Assembly (NCBI GenBank): GCA_019750095.1
Contig: JAIEOW010000073.1
Span: forward strand, 1-43,595
Direction: 5' to 3'
From: Phycisphaerales bacterium
GTDB lineage: Bacteria; Planctomycetota; Phycisphaerae; Phycisphaerales; UBA1924
Length of the DNA: 43,595 nucleotides
Of this stretch, positions 1 to 6,943 are shown one piece after another. How positions within the stretch are numbered: position 1 is the stretch's first letter; every line of letters starts with the position of its first letter. The notes below the pieces were generated by a model. The model was given only the letters and a program-made list of their open reading frames with translations. It ran no database searches and was not told the origin of the DNA. The translations under genes and the position numbers were made by a program.

Positions 1-653
1 TCTGCGGGGATGACCAGGAGCATGCCGTTGACCGGGCAGTTGGGGCGATTCTTCTTCAGGAGCTTCAAGAACTCCTGCCACTCGCTGGTGGAGCCGGGCT
101 CGACTTCTTCGAACATGAGCCGGCCTGCGGTGTCCAGAATGATGGCGTAGTTGGTGAACCACCAGTTCATGTTGAGCGTGCCGCCGACGCCCTGGAGCTG
201 GTCTTGGAGGCCTGGTGGAAAGCCGACGTTGCAGTGGCGGATGGCCTCGGTCTTGCCGGAGCCGGGCTCGCCGACGAGGAGATACCAGGGGAGGGCGTAG
301 AGGTTCTTGCCGGCGGCCTTGAACTTCTCGACGCCGGTGTCGAAGTTTTTGCGGAGATCGTCCACGCGGGCGCGGCGGGCGGGCTCGGTGATGCCCGTGG
401 GCGCGGCGGCGGCATTGCCGGCGATGGACTTCTCCATGGGCGCGGCCTTGCGCTTCTGGAGCATCTTCAGAAGCAAGACGTAACCGGCGAGGAGGCCGCC
501 GATGACAACGAGCCCGGCAACGATCACGATGAGGGCCGTGGAGGAACCGCCAAAGGCGGCGAAGAGACCAGCTCCGCCGGCGACGACGACGGCGACGCCG
601 GCGACCTTGGCGGGCATGGGCAGCCCGGCGATGGCTTCAGCGATACGGCTCAT
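1..653 (-). CDS. tssM: TssM (IcmF-family) T6SS inner-membrane protein, partial
   Basis: This is the N-terminal 217 residues of TssM, the large inner-membrane protein that with TssL and TssJ forms the type VI secretion membrane complex. The rest lies beyond the left edge of the window. Two hydrophobic segments (about residues 17-35 and 40-62) are followed by a cytoplasmic GTPase/ATPase-like domain. That domain has a P-loop GEPGSGKT (128-135), the family motif GVGGT (155-159) with a Trp pair and FTN after it, and LDTAGR (173-178). The ATG at 653 directly abuts the tssL stop codon at 654, so the two are almost certainly co-translated. The intact P-loop indicates the nucleotide-binding type of TssM. 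The assignment is strong from the motifs and neighbours. The third membrane segment and periplasmic domain cannot be seen here. Confidence 0.9.
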   Translation of the reverse strand, partial: MSRIAEAIAGLPMPAKVAGVAVVVAGGAGLFAAFGGSSTALIVIVAGLVVIGGLLAGYVLLLKMLQKRKAAPMEKSIAGNAAAAPTGITEPARRARVDDLRKNFDTGVEKFKAAGKNLYALPWYLLVGEPGSGKTEAIRHCNVGFPPGLQDQLQGVGGTLNMNWWFTNYAIILDTAGRLMFEEVEPGSTSEWQEFLKLLKKNRPNCPVNGMLLVIPA

Positions 654-1367
654 TTACGCGCCTCCCTTGGCGGGCTTGGATTCGCCGACGATTTCGGTTT
701 GTTTCTTCATGAGCGCGCCGAGAGCGTCTTTCATGCGTCCTTGCTTATCGAGATAGAGTGCGACGTTGGCGGCAAAGAGGGTGAGGGTGAGGCCCACGAG
801 GACGATCGCCACCGCCACGAGTGTTCTGGCCGGGGGCTGAACAAGGTCTGAGGTGTTGACGTTCTCGTAAGACTCGGGGCAGATCTTGGCGGAGCGATCG
901 GCGTCCATCATCCCGCGCAGGCGGCTGGCGACTTCGAGTTGTTTCTTGCGGAGATATTCCGGCTGACCGGTGTACCACCCGGTGAAGCCGAGGCCCAGGC
1001 AGGTGTAGTAGACGCCGAGGCGTTCGGTGGCGTTGTCGGAGGGGTCTTTGAGGGTCTGGTCGAGTTCGTCGAAGAAGTCCTCGTCGCCGGCGAGCTTGTT
1101 GCGCTCGTGGGCGAGGTCGCGCCACTGGCGGGCGAAGCTGAGCTTGCTCTCTCGGACCATGAAGTCGATGAAGTAGAGCAGGATGATCTCGACCTTGTCG
1201 TACGCGTCGCCCAGGCGATTCGCGGCGGCCTTGGCCTTGCACTCGGCGAGGAAGCCTTTGAGGTCCGCTTTCACCTGCGCCATTTCGGGGCTGACGCCCT
1301 TGCGCGCACTGCGGTTGAGGCGACAGACATATTGAAACAGGGGTTCGCAGCATTCGACGAGGGTCAT
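654..1367 (-). CDS. tssL: TssL (DotU-family) T6SS protein
   Basis: 237-residue DotU/TssL homologue, the partner of TssM in the T6SS membrane complex. The cytoplasmic helical domain shows the family's FFDELD stretch (98-103), a long helix rich in acidic and aromatic residues around 57-75, and the conserved segment YYTCLGLGFTGWY (120-132). One C-terminal membrane helix (about 182-203) anchors it, as expected for a tail-anchored TssL. No OmpA/peptidoglycan-binding extension is present, so anchoring to the wall must come from another protein if it occurs. The ATG at 1367 is chosen because the in-frame upstream extension is low-complexity and overlaps tssK. It lies 107 bases after tssK and abuts tssM. 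Confidence 0.9.
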   Translation of the reverse strand: MTLVECCEPLFQYVCRLNRSARKGVSPEMAQVKADLKGFLAECKAKAAANRLGDAYDKVEIILLYFIDFMVRESKLSFARQWRDLAHERNKLAGDEDFFDELDQTLKDPSDNATERLGVYYTCLGLGFTGWYTGQPEYLRKKQLEVASRLRGMMDADRSAKICPESYENVNTSDLVQPPARTLVAVAIVLVGLTLTLFAANVALYLDKQGRMKDALGALMKKQTEIVGESKPAKGGA

Positions 1368-1474
1368 GGGGGCCTTGTCGGGAAGTGACGGAGTGGGTGC
1401 GTGACGAAGTGACGAAGGGGAAGAGGTCGAGAGGCGAAGAGGTCGAGTGGCAGAGTGGGGCGCGTTGCAGTGGG

Positions 1475-2848
1475 TTAGCTGGTGCTGGGGACGGTCATAT
1501 AGAGCGTGCATTGGAAGTCGGAAGTCTCAAGCCCTGGCCAGCGGATGGCGAGCTCGCGTTCTTCCTTGATTTTGTCCCACATGCGCTGGCTCTCGGCCCG
1601 GCCCAGGCGGAAGTAGTGGAGCCCGGCCTGGCTCGGAAGTTCCAGCGGGGGGTGGCGTTCTTCGATGAGCTTTACGCCGAAGATGTTGCGCTGGACCATG
1701 CTCTTGGCCATCAGCTTGAACTCGTCGGCGTTTTCGACGAGCGTGGCCACGGCGCGGGCTTCTTCTTTCGTCTTGACGCCGAGGAAGTACTCATTTGGGC
1801 GAGTGAAGTGTTCGTCGGTGAGGGCCGCGACCAGGAGGTTGTCGGTCTTGACGAAGTCGGCCTTGAGGAAGTTGGGGGCGACGGTGCCTTTGAGCAGGCC
1901 GCGAATCTTGTTGGAGACTTCCTGGAAGCACACCATGGGGGCGTTGTGGTCGTAGGGGGCGGTCTCGGCCTGATCGCGATCGGGACGGAGGGAGGCGAGC
2001 TCCCCCAAGAGGCCACGGAACTCGACGAAGAGATCAAACGGCGTGATGTTCGGTGCGGCGATGAGTGCCGAAAGGCGATTGGCGGCGGAGGCGATGGAAC
2101 GCAGGCGGAGCATCTGCTCGAACTGGATCCCGCGCATGGTGTCGACGCTGAATCCTCCGCGGGAGATCTGGATGACGAGTTCCTTGCGGCTGGCTTCGAT
2201 CTGATTGATCAGGTCGCGGGCCAGTTCCCGCAGCGCGGGCGAACCGGCGAGAACCATGCACGGGGGGACGAAGGCGGAGGCGATCCGCGGCATGCCGACG
2301 TCCTGACCCGTAGCGTGAAGAACGCGGAGCAGCGGGAGGACTTCCAGATCGGTGCGATCGTCGTCAGGAAGCAGAAGGCGTGCGTTGATGCGGCGTGTGA
2401 GGACCGTCTGCGGATTCTCGCCGGTGTTCTCGTCGGAACGGGTGAGTTCGCTGACGCGGTAGAGCCGCTTGACGCGGGCATCGGCGTCTGGCGACATCTC
2501 CACGGTGTTGGCGCGTGAGGCGTACCAGACGGGAACGCCGAGTTCGATGGAGATGGGCTGGGTGGTCGCCTCGAAGACTTTCTTGAAATCGAGCGGGGGA
2601 AGCTCGGCATTTTCAGGGAAGGAGACCTCGACGCCGCTGGGCATGATCACGCGGAGCTTGTCAAAGCGGATCAGGAAGTTCTCAAGGGCGTCGGTGCTGA
2701 CGCGGGACTCGACCAGGCCATAGGGGTAGGGCGTGAGCAGCCGCCGCAGTGCGGCATGCTGATCGAGCGCCACCCGCTGGGCGAGCTGGAGGTGATGGGG
2801 CTGGAGAAAGAGCCCCTCATGCCAATGAACCTGTCCGCTGGTGGCCAT
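1475..2848 (-). CDS. tssK: TssK T6SS baseplate protein
   Basis: 457-residue TssK, the trimeric baseplate adaptor that links the T6SS baseplate (TssF/TssG) to the TssL/TssM membrane complex. The start VHWHEGLFLQPHHLQ is the hallmark N-terminus of this family, and the length is normal (about 440-460). The remaining sequence has the expected beta-rich shell domain followed by a helical middle and a C-terminal domain containing FRLGRAE. A good ribosome site (AAGGAAG) sits five bases before the ATG at 2848. It lies 63 bases after the upstream TagH-like gene and 107 bases before tssL on the same strand, consistent with one operon. Confidence 0.95.
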   Translation of the reverse strand: MATSGQVHWHEGLFLQPHHLQLAQRVALDQHAALRRLLTPYPYGLVESRVSTDALENFLIRFDKLRVIMPSGVEVSFPENAELPPLDFKKVFEATTQPISIELGVPVWYASRANTVEMSPDADARVKRLYRVSELTRSDENTGENPQTVLTRRINARLLLPDDDRTDLEVLPLLRVLHATGQDVGMPRIASAFVPPCMVLAGSPALRELARDLINQIEASRKELVIQISRGGFSVDTMRGIQFEQMLRLRSIASAANRLSALIAAPNITPFDLFVEFRGLLGELASLRPDRDQAETAPYDHNAPMVCFQEVSNKIRGLLKGTVAPNFLKADFVKTDNLLVAALTDEHFTRPNEYFLGVKTKEEARAVATLVENADEFKLMAKSMVQRNIFGVKLIEERHPPLELPSQAGLHYFRLGRAESQRMWDKIKEERELAIRWPGLETSDFQCTLYMTVPSTS

Positions 2849-2911
2849 GCACTTCCTTTGCTGCTGAGACTGATCTTCCGTGGCGGAAAGGTAAAACGAC
2901 TGGGAGCGACT

Positions 2912-3865
2912 TTAGCGTGCGACGCCTTTCATGAGGCTTTCGGCATAGGCCGCGATGGCGTTCAGCAGGTCGCGCTCGATCGCCTGGGCGTCAACGGGGC
3001 CGGCGAGCTCCACGTATTTTCGCCAGCACTTGACTTCCTGGCTGACGAGCAGCCCGCCGGAGCTCAACTTGGCCAGATTCTCGATCTCGGCGGGGGCGAA
3101 CTTCTCGATGTGCTTCTGGGCGAACGCTCGTCCGGCTTGATTCACGCTCGCGGTCAGCGCGGCGGTGAGTTGGCGAAGACGTTCGAGATCCTGCTTGACC
3201 TGTCCGCGGGGCGTGTCCTGATCGCCCGCAGCGAACTTGGACATGGTCACCTTCACCGAACCAGAGCGTTTGATGGGCGAAGTCGGGGCCACGGCCTTCC
3301 AGGTGTTCCACACGACCTGGTCAAGACTGCCTGCGAGTTCGACGAGCAGCGTGGCAAGATCGAGCAATCGGGCCGCGTCGAGCGTGTCGGCCGGGTTCAT
3401 GCCCAACGCAAGCATCAGCGCCTTGGCCTGGGCTTCCGGGAGGGTGCCGGATGAGGTTGTTTCGACGATGCCGACGCCCTTGAGCGCGGCGGCGGCGGCC
3501 TTCTTGTCCTCTGCGGACATCTTGCCCCCGACCTCGACCAATCGCGCGACCAGAAAACTCGGATCCTGCAGCTCGCGCTGGTCCATGATGGACTGCACAG
3601 GCGCCTTGCTCTCGACCGGCGGTACCGGCGCGGCTGCGACATTGGCGTCCCAACTCGGGAACTTCTCCGAAAGGATGGCCAGGAGTTGATCTCGCTCGGT
3701 GGGCGCGACGGTGGCCAGCACGCGCTGGATCTCGTCTTCCATCTGCTCCGTGCGCGCTTCTGCAGGCTCGTCGGCAAAGTCGGCCTGGACGAGGCGCAGG
3801 CGGTTGGCCAGTGCCGCTGCTTTCAGTTGAATGTCGCCGCTGATCGAACCCACGCATCTCTCCAT
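2912..3865 (-). CDS. T6SS-associated protein resembling the C-terminal domain of TagH/FHA proteins
   Basis: 317 residues and first visible gene of the T6SS operon. The second half (from about residue 140) has the helix pattern of the C-terminal domain found after the FHA domain in T6SS proteins (TagH/Fha type). It has a LALGMNP-like helix, a helix with LVELAGSLDQVVWNTWK, then a C-terminal block with KFAPAEIENL, CWRKYVEL and AIAAYAESL, where the family has similarly spaced FDP..LE, LWE.Y and AYEE residues. No FHA phosphopeptide domain is visible in the first half, which is helical and contains an Ala/Pro linker near residues 80-95. By inference it is a T6SS accessory or regulatory protein acting at the membrane complex. 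The start is placed at the ATG at 3865, because the upstream frame is Gly/Trp-rich and unlike protein. Family assignment is moderate. Confidence 0.55.
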   Translation of the reverse strand: MERCVGSISGDIQLKAAALANRLRLVQADFADEPAEARTEQMEDEIQRVLATVAPTERDQLLAILSEKFPSWDANVAAAPVPPVESKAPVQSIMDQRELQDPSFLVARLVEVGGKMSAEDKKAAAAALKGVGIVETTSSGTLPEAQAKALMLALGMNPADTLDAARLLDLATLLVELAGSLDQVVWNTWKAVAPTSPIKRSGSVKVTMSKFAAGDQDTPRGQVKQDLERLRQLTAALTASVNQAGRAFAQKHIEKFAPAEIENLAKLSSGGLLVSQEVKCWRKYVELAGPVDAQAIERDLLNAIAAYAESLMKGVAR

Positions 3866-4228
3866 GTCGCGGGGAGTCGCCCGCCAAGCTACACCCCCAC
3901 CCTGCCCCCCCCACTGCTGACCGGTCGCTGCTGACCATCCGCTGCCAAAGGGGGTGGACTTCACACCAAGTCCGTGAGCTTATCGGCCTCCTGCACCAAT
4001 CTGCAAGCACAGACGGGTCCGGGAATCGGGGAAGTGTTGCCATGCCGAGCGGTTCGGGTCGGTCGCTCGGGGTCAGAATGTGCAGATGGAGAGGAAGATT
4101 CGGTTGGTGCGGCGACGGCCCCCGAGTTGGGCGATGGTGCATGCCCATGAGCGTGAAGGCCGTCGGAGCATGACCCGATCAACTCCAAACCCGGCGGGCG
4201 AGCAGGCCTGGCCACACGGAGACTCACC
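3866..4228. other. Intergenic region between divergent T6SS operon and lipoprotein gene
   Basis: 363 bases without a convincing gene. The two divergent promoters should lie here, but no clear -35/-10 or -24/-12 pair was seen. The left part (3892-3910) is a run of C tracts, so the T6SS strand carries long G tracts just upstream of the first gene. Two near-identical stretches, GCTGACCGGTCGCT and GCTGACCATCCGCT, follow one another at about 3917-3945. Short open frames on both strands are low-complexity and look like chance. Confidence 0.5.
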
Positions 4229-4471
4229 ATGCGTCAAGCCAAGTCTGTTGTCCGAGCGTTGTCGGTTGTTGGGCTGGTTGCGATCTCCGGCACGCTGCTT
4301 GGGGGGTGCATGGACAACAAGTCCCCGGCGATGCGCGCCTGGGAACGTTCAACGACCGCGCAGCGTCCGGCGACCGGGCAGTACATGACCGCATCGGACT
4401 CATTCGGCCGAATGGCCTTCACACCGATCGATACGGGTGATCGAACCGTGGCCAATGCGCCGACGGAATGA
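4229..4471 (+). CDS. Small putative lipoprotein
   Basis: 80-residue protein with a classical lipoprotein signal: a positively charged start, a hydrophobic core (about residues 8-25) and a lipobox LLGGC (23-27), so Cys27 should be lipidated. The mature part is about 54 residues, polar, with no recognisable domain. A GGAG ribosome site precedes the ATG at 4229. Its stop overlaps the start of the HD-GYP gene by four bases (ATGA), which implies translational coupling. The function is unknown. The coupling suggests an envelope partner or sensor for the HD-GYP enzyme, which is inference only. Confidence 0.75.
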   Translation: MRQAKSVVRALSVVGLVAISGTLLGGCMDNKSPAMRAWERSTTAQRPATGQYMTASDSFGRMAFTPIDTGDRTVANAPTE

Positions 4472-5253
4472 CCGCTTGCCGCGGTTGTGGCACGGGCACC
4501 CAGCTTGAGCGTCCAAACGGGCATCGCCGCAAGCTCGAATCTCGTGCCATCGCGCAACGCTATTCTCAATCCACGCGAGTGAAACTCCAAACAGACATCA
4601 TCCAGGCCCTTGTCCGGACCATTGAGCTCAAGGACCGGACGACTGCTGCGCACACTTGGCGCGTCGTGCTCTATACCCGTGCGCTTGCCGAGGTCTTTGG
4701 GCTTGATCACGAGACGATCAGTCGCCTGAGTGTGGCGGCCGCACTGCACGATCTGGGCAAAATCGACGTGCCCGATCACATTCTGCAGAAGCCCGGAAAA
4801 CTGACGCCGGAAGAGTACGAGATCATGAAGACCCACACCGTGCTCGGGCATGAGCGATTGGTGAGCATGGGCGAAGATGATCCGCTGGTGCTCGAACTGG
4901 TGCGTCATCACCATGAACGGGTCGATGGGCAGGGGTATCCAGACCGACTGGTCGACGCACAGATTCCGCAGGCGGCAAAGATGTTCGCGGTTGTCGACAC
5001 CTTTGATGCGCTCACCAGCAACCGCCCCTATCGACATGAAGTCGGCGAGGCCGCGGCACGATCAGCGGCCGAGGCCTTGGGCCTTGATCGCGGGACACAC
5101 TTTGCCCCCGAGTGCGTCGACGCGTTCGCCGAGCAGCTTGCCAGCGGCAACCTGAACTGGATCCTCGAGAACTTCAGCGATCTCAGCGAACTGCCGACGT
5201 TTGATTGTCCGACCAAGGCCGAGCAGATGGCCAAGCTCCTGCGTGCGAAGTAA
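4468..5253 (+). CDS. HD-GYP domain protein (cyclic-di-GMP phosphodiesterase)
   Basis: 261-residue HD-GYP protein, the family that hydrolyses cyclic di-GMP. Visible ligands are His62, the HD pair His94-Asp95 in AALHDLGK, His123 in KTHT, the HHHE run at 147-150 and the signature DGQGYP (153-158), all intact, followed by VVDTFDALTSNRPYR. No receiver, PAS or membrane segment is attached. The N-terminal 30 residues are basic and low-complexity, so it is a stand-alone cytosolic enzyme whose input must come from elsewhere. The ATG overlaps the stop codon of the preceding lipoprotein. A later start near residue 39 is possible, since the first residues are not domain-like. Confidence 0.9.
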   Translation: MTACRGCGTGTQLERPNGHRRKLESRAIAQRYSQSTRVKLQTDIIQALVRTIELKDRTTAAHTWRVVLYTRALAEVFGLDHETISRLSVAAALHDLGKIDVPDHILQKPGKLTPEEYEIMKTHTVLGHERLVSMGEDDPLVLELVRHHHERVDGQGYPDRLVDAQIPQAAKMFAVVDTFDALTSNRPYRHEVGEAAARSAAEALGLDRGTHFAPECVDAFAEQLASGNLNWILENFSDLSELPTFDCPTKAEQMAKLLRAK

Positions 5254-5276
5254 TCGCACGGGCACTCCACCAACGC

Positions 5277-5308
5277 AAAAATGATGCAGCCCTCCTTGTG
5301 GAGGGCTG
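5277..5308 (-). terminator. Rho-independent terminator of rpmH
   Basis: A nine-base-pair perfect stem (CAGCCCTCC / GGAGGGCTG, 5287-5308) with a four-base loop is followed, on the minus strand, by CATCA and then TTTTT at 5281-5277. It lies 28 bases past the rpmH stop. Read on the plus strand the hairpin has no T tract, so it mainly ends rpmH transcription rather than that of the HD-GYP gene. Confidence 0.8.
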
Positions 5309-5336
5309 TGATTGGTATCGCCACTCGAACTTGGGA

Positions 5337-5483
5337 CTATTCGTCCGCGACGTTCAGCGTGCGGCCAGCGGCGCGCTTGCGGTTGACCATCTTGCGACCG
5401 GCGCGGGTCTTCATGCGAGCGCGAAAGCCGATGCGGCGCTTGCGGGACTTTCGGCTGAAACGCTTGGGATAATGCATGCCCAT
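5337..5483 (-). CDS. rpmH: 50S ribosomal protein bL34
   Basis: 48-residue bL34. The protein begins MGMHYPKRFSRKSRKRR and continues with GFRARMKTRAGRKMVNRKR, which is the bL34 signature GF..RM.T..GR.....RR. It is extremely Arg/Lys-rich and of the usual length (44-50). The ATG at 5483 is preferred because AGGTGA lies about eight bases upstream, and an in-frame ATG at 5477 is the alternative. The first residues (HYPKRFS) differ from the common MKRTFQP start. It is a single-gene unit: its own terminator follows at once, and no rnpA (RNase P protein) lies downstream, which is the usual bacterial neighbour. It is divergent from rnc. Confidence 0.93.
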   Translation of the reverse strand: MGMHYPKRFSRKSRKRRIGFRARMKTRAGRKMVNRKRAAGRTLNVADE

Positions 5484-5737
5484 GGGAAATCACCTGCGAA
5501 GCAAAGGACGTTCAACGAACGGCGGCCCGATGAAGCCGGGATCCTGCCGGGGGTCGAAATGGTAGGCCAGACAAATCGAAAAGCGATAAACGGAAAGCGA
5601 ACAGGCACTGAAGACGTGAAAATGGGGTTCATCTCAAAGTAATCAGGGCTAGAAATATCCGTTCAGAATACGAACAATCGATGACGGCGGACCTAGTTTC
5701 CAGATGCCTGTATGGGAACGCACCCACTTTAGGGTAT

Positions 5738-5943
5738 TTCGGGTCAGCTCGCAGATTCGTGGTATAGTGGATGCGTTGGGGTCTCGTGCGACCCTGAGAC
5801 GTTGTGGGTGCGATTGCTCGCCCGCCGCCGCCCTGAAGGTTTCAGGGGTTCGACGGGTCGAGCAAACGCGCCCGCCCGAATGGGCGGCAGACATGGTGCT
5901 GGCTTGGTTGGCACGGAACCACGGCCGGTGTCGGAGCGCGGGC
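5738..5943 (+). promoter_or_regulatory. Probable promoter and structured 5' leader of rnc
   Basis: A possible -10 box TATAGT (5763-5768) has only a weak candidate -35 upstream (near 5738). The 175 bases between it and the rnc ATG can fold strongly. There is a GGGTC/GACCC hairpin (5779-5794, which competes with GTCTC/GAGAC). There is also a long nested helix whose outer arms are TTGCTCGCCCG (5814-5824) and CGGGTCGAGCAA (5854-5865, one bulged T), enclosing CCCTGAA/TTCAGGG (5831-5847), and a further CCGCCC/GGGCGG hairpin after it. In Escherichia coli the rnc leader forms a stem cleaved by RNase III itself, which lowers expression. The same logic here is inference. The translated frame through this region does not look like protein. 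Confidence 0.5.
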
Positions 5944-6705
5944 ATGACTCCCGATCATTTTGAGGCGGTACAGGTGCGCATTGGGCATCGGTTCGCCGAC
6001 CCTGAACTGCTCTCTCGCGCGCTCACGCACGCGTCGATGACGGATGCTCGCAAAGACTCGAACGAGCGGCTGGAGTTTCTGGGTGACGCCGTGCTGGGGC
6101 TGATCTGCTGCGAGCTGATTTACACCTTGTATCCGGAGCTGCTCGAAGGCGAGATGACCAAGATCAAGTCGACGGTGGTCTCGCGCCAGACGTGCGCGGC
6201 GATCGCTCGCGAGCTTGGGCTGGATCAGTACCTCGCGCTCGGCAAGGGGATGCAGGGGCACAGAGTCCTGCCGCAGAGCTTGGCGGCGGCGACGTTGGAA
6301 TCGGTGGTGGCGGCGATTTACTTTGACGCCGGGCTCGGGGCGGCGCGGGCGTTTCTGGAGCCGATCTTTACGCCGCTGGTGCATCGGGCGGCGAACAGCG
6401 GGCACCAGGAGAACTTCAAGAGCGTGTTGCAGCAGCTTGCGCAGCAACGGTTTGGATGTTCGCCGGCGTATCACGTGCTGGACGAGAAGGGGCCGGACCA
6501 TGCCAAGTGCTTTGAGGTGGCGGTAGAGATTGATGGCAAGCGGTACCCATCGTGCTGGGGCGCGAGCAAGAAGCAAGCCGAGCAGCAGGCGGCGCTGAAT
6601 GCGCTGGGGGTGCTTGGGGCGACGGTGACGGATGGGGATGGGAGTGTGCGGGTGGTGAGTGGGGTTGAGGGGGGAGCGGGGGTGGAGCGGGGGGCGGTGG
6701 GGTAG
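5944..6705 (+). CDS. rnc: Ribonuclease III
   Basis: 253-residue RNase III, which cuts double-stranded RNA in rRNA processing and mRNA decay. The catalytic domain carries the signature NERLEFLGDAVL (40-51), with Glu44 and Asp48 as metal ligands. The double-stranded RNA-binding domain runs from about residue 156 (NFKSVLQQLAQQ) to 225 with the usual ending KKQAEQQAALNAL. The helix that normally reads LADTxEA here reads LAAATLES (113-120). The glutamate (Glu119) is kept, but the Asp expected at 116 (Asp114 in E. coli) is Ala. A Gly/Val-rich tail of about 25 residues follows and is encoded by an unusually G-rich stretch. The ATG at 5944 starts the protein at the domain edge, and upstream in-frame codons are judged to be leader. 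Confidence 0.93.
   Translation: MTPDHFEAVQVRIGHRFADPELLSRALTHASMTDARKDSNERLEFLGDAVLGLICCELIYTLYPELLEGEMTKIKSTVVSRQTCAAIARELGLDQYLALGKGMQGHRVLPQSLAAATLESVVAAIYFDAGLGAARAFLEPIFTPLVHRAANSGHQENFKSVLQQLAQQRFGCSPAYHVLDEKGPDHAKCFEVAVEIDGKRYPSCWGASKKQAEQQAALNALGVLGATVTDGDGSVRVVSGVEGGAGVERGAVG
6661..6702 (+). other. G-tract run at the rnc 3' end (possible G-quadruplex)
   Basis: The last 42 bases before the rnc stop contain tracts of 4, 6, 5, 6 and 4 G residues separated by three to six bases. This meets the usual pattern for a four-tract G-quadruplex, on the coding strand and therefore also in the mRNA. It could slow polymerase or ribosomes at the gene end. It may equally be low-complexity drift in a dispensable tail. 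Confidence 0.5.
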
Positions 6706-6865
6706 GGAGTGGTGGACGCAGGTTGTCTGCCGGCAGCACAAACCGCACCAACTAGCTCGAGGCCATGAGGTGATGACGCTGCTAATCATGACAGGCGAGT
6801 TCGGACCACGCCGCTGACAAGAACTCGAAAGCGACGTGTAGCTCAGCCAAAGTTTGGCAAAGGGC

Positions 6866-6894
6866 TTGACCCAACTCGGGCCCCATGTTACCGT
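6866..6894 (+). promoter_or_regulatory. Possible promoter of the transglutaminase gene
   Basis: TTGACC (6866-6871) and TACCGT (6889-6894) are separated by 17 bases and lie 49 bases before the ATG at 6944. The -35 box is good and the -10 box poor (T, A and final T agree). This is the best candidate in the 238-base gap after rnc, which otherwise holds only an imperfect hairpin around CTGCCGGCAG (6727-6736). Confidence 0.35.
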
Positions 6895-6943
6895 ATTTTG
6901 GATCTTTGACTGCACCCTTTGAATCAAGTCATGGAGCTAGAGC

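Noticed and set aside
1385..2518. Long plus-strand open frame opposite tssK (377 codons)
   Set aside because: It is antisense to a complete, motif-supported tssK. High GC makes long antisense frames common, and the product has no recognisable motif.
3961..4230. 89-codon minus-strand frame in the region before the lipoprotein
   Set aside because: Low-complexity Ser/Pro/Arg composition, no ribosome site seen and no motif.
5704..5943. N-terminal extension of RNase III
   Set aside because: Eighty extra residues with many Cys and Arg and no similarity to the family. The DNA instead forms strong hairpins, so it is treated as leader.
5769..5943. Signal recognition particle RNA or tmRNA
   Set aside because: Neither the SRP apical loop with GGAA tetraloop nor a tmRNA tag frame could be found in the hairpins.
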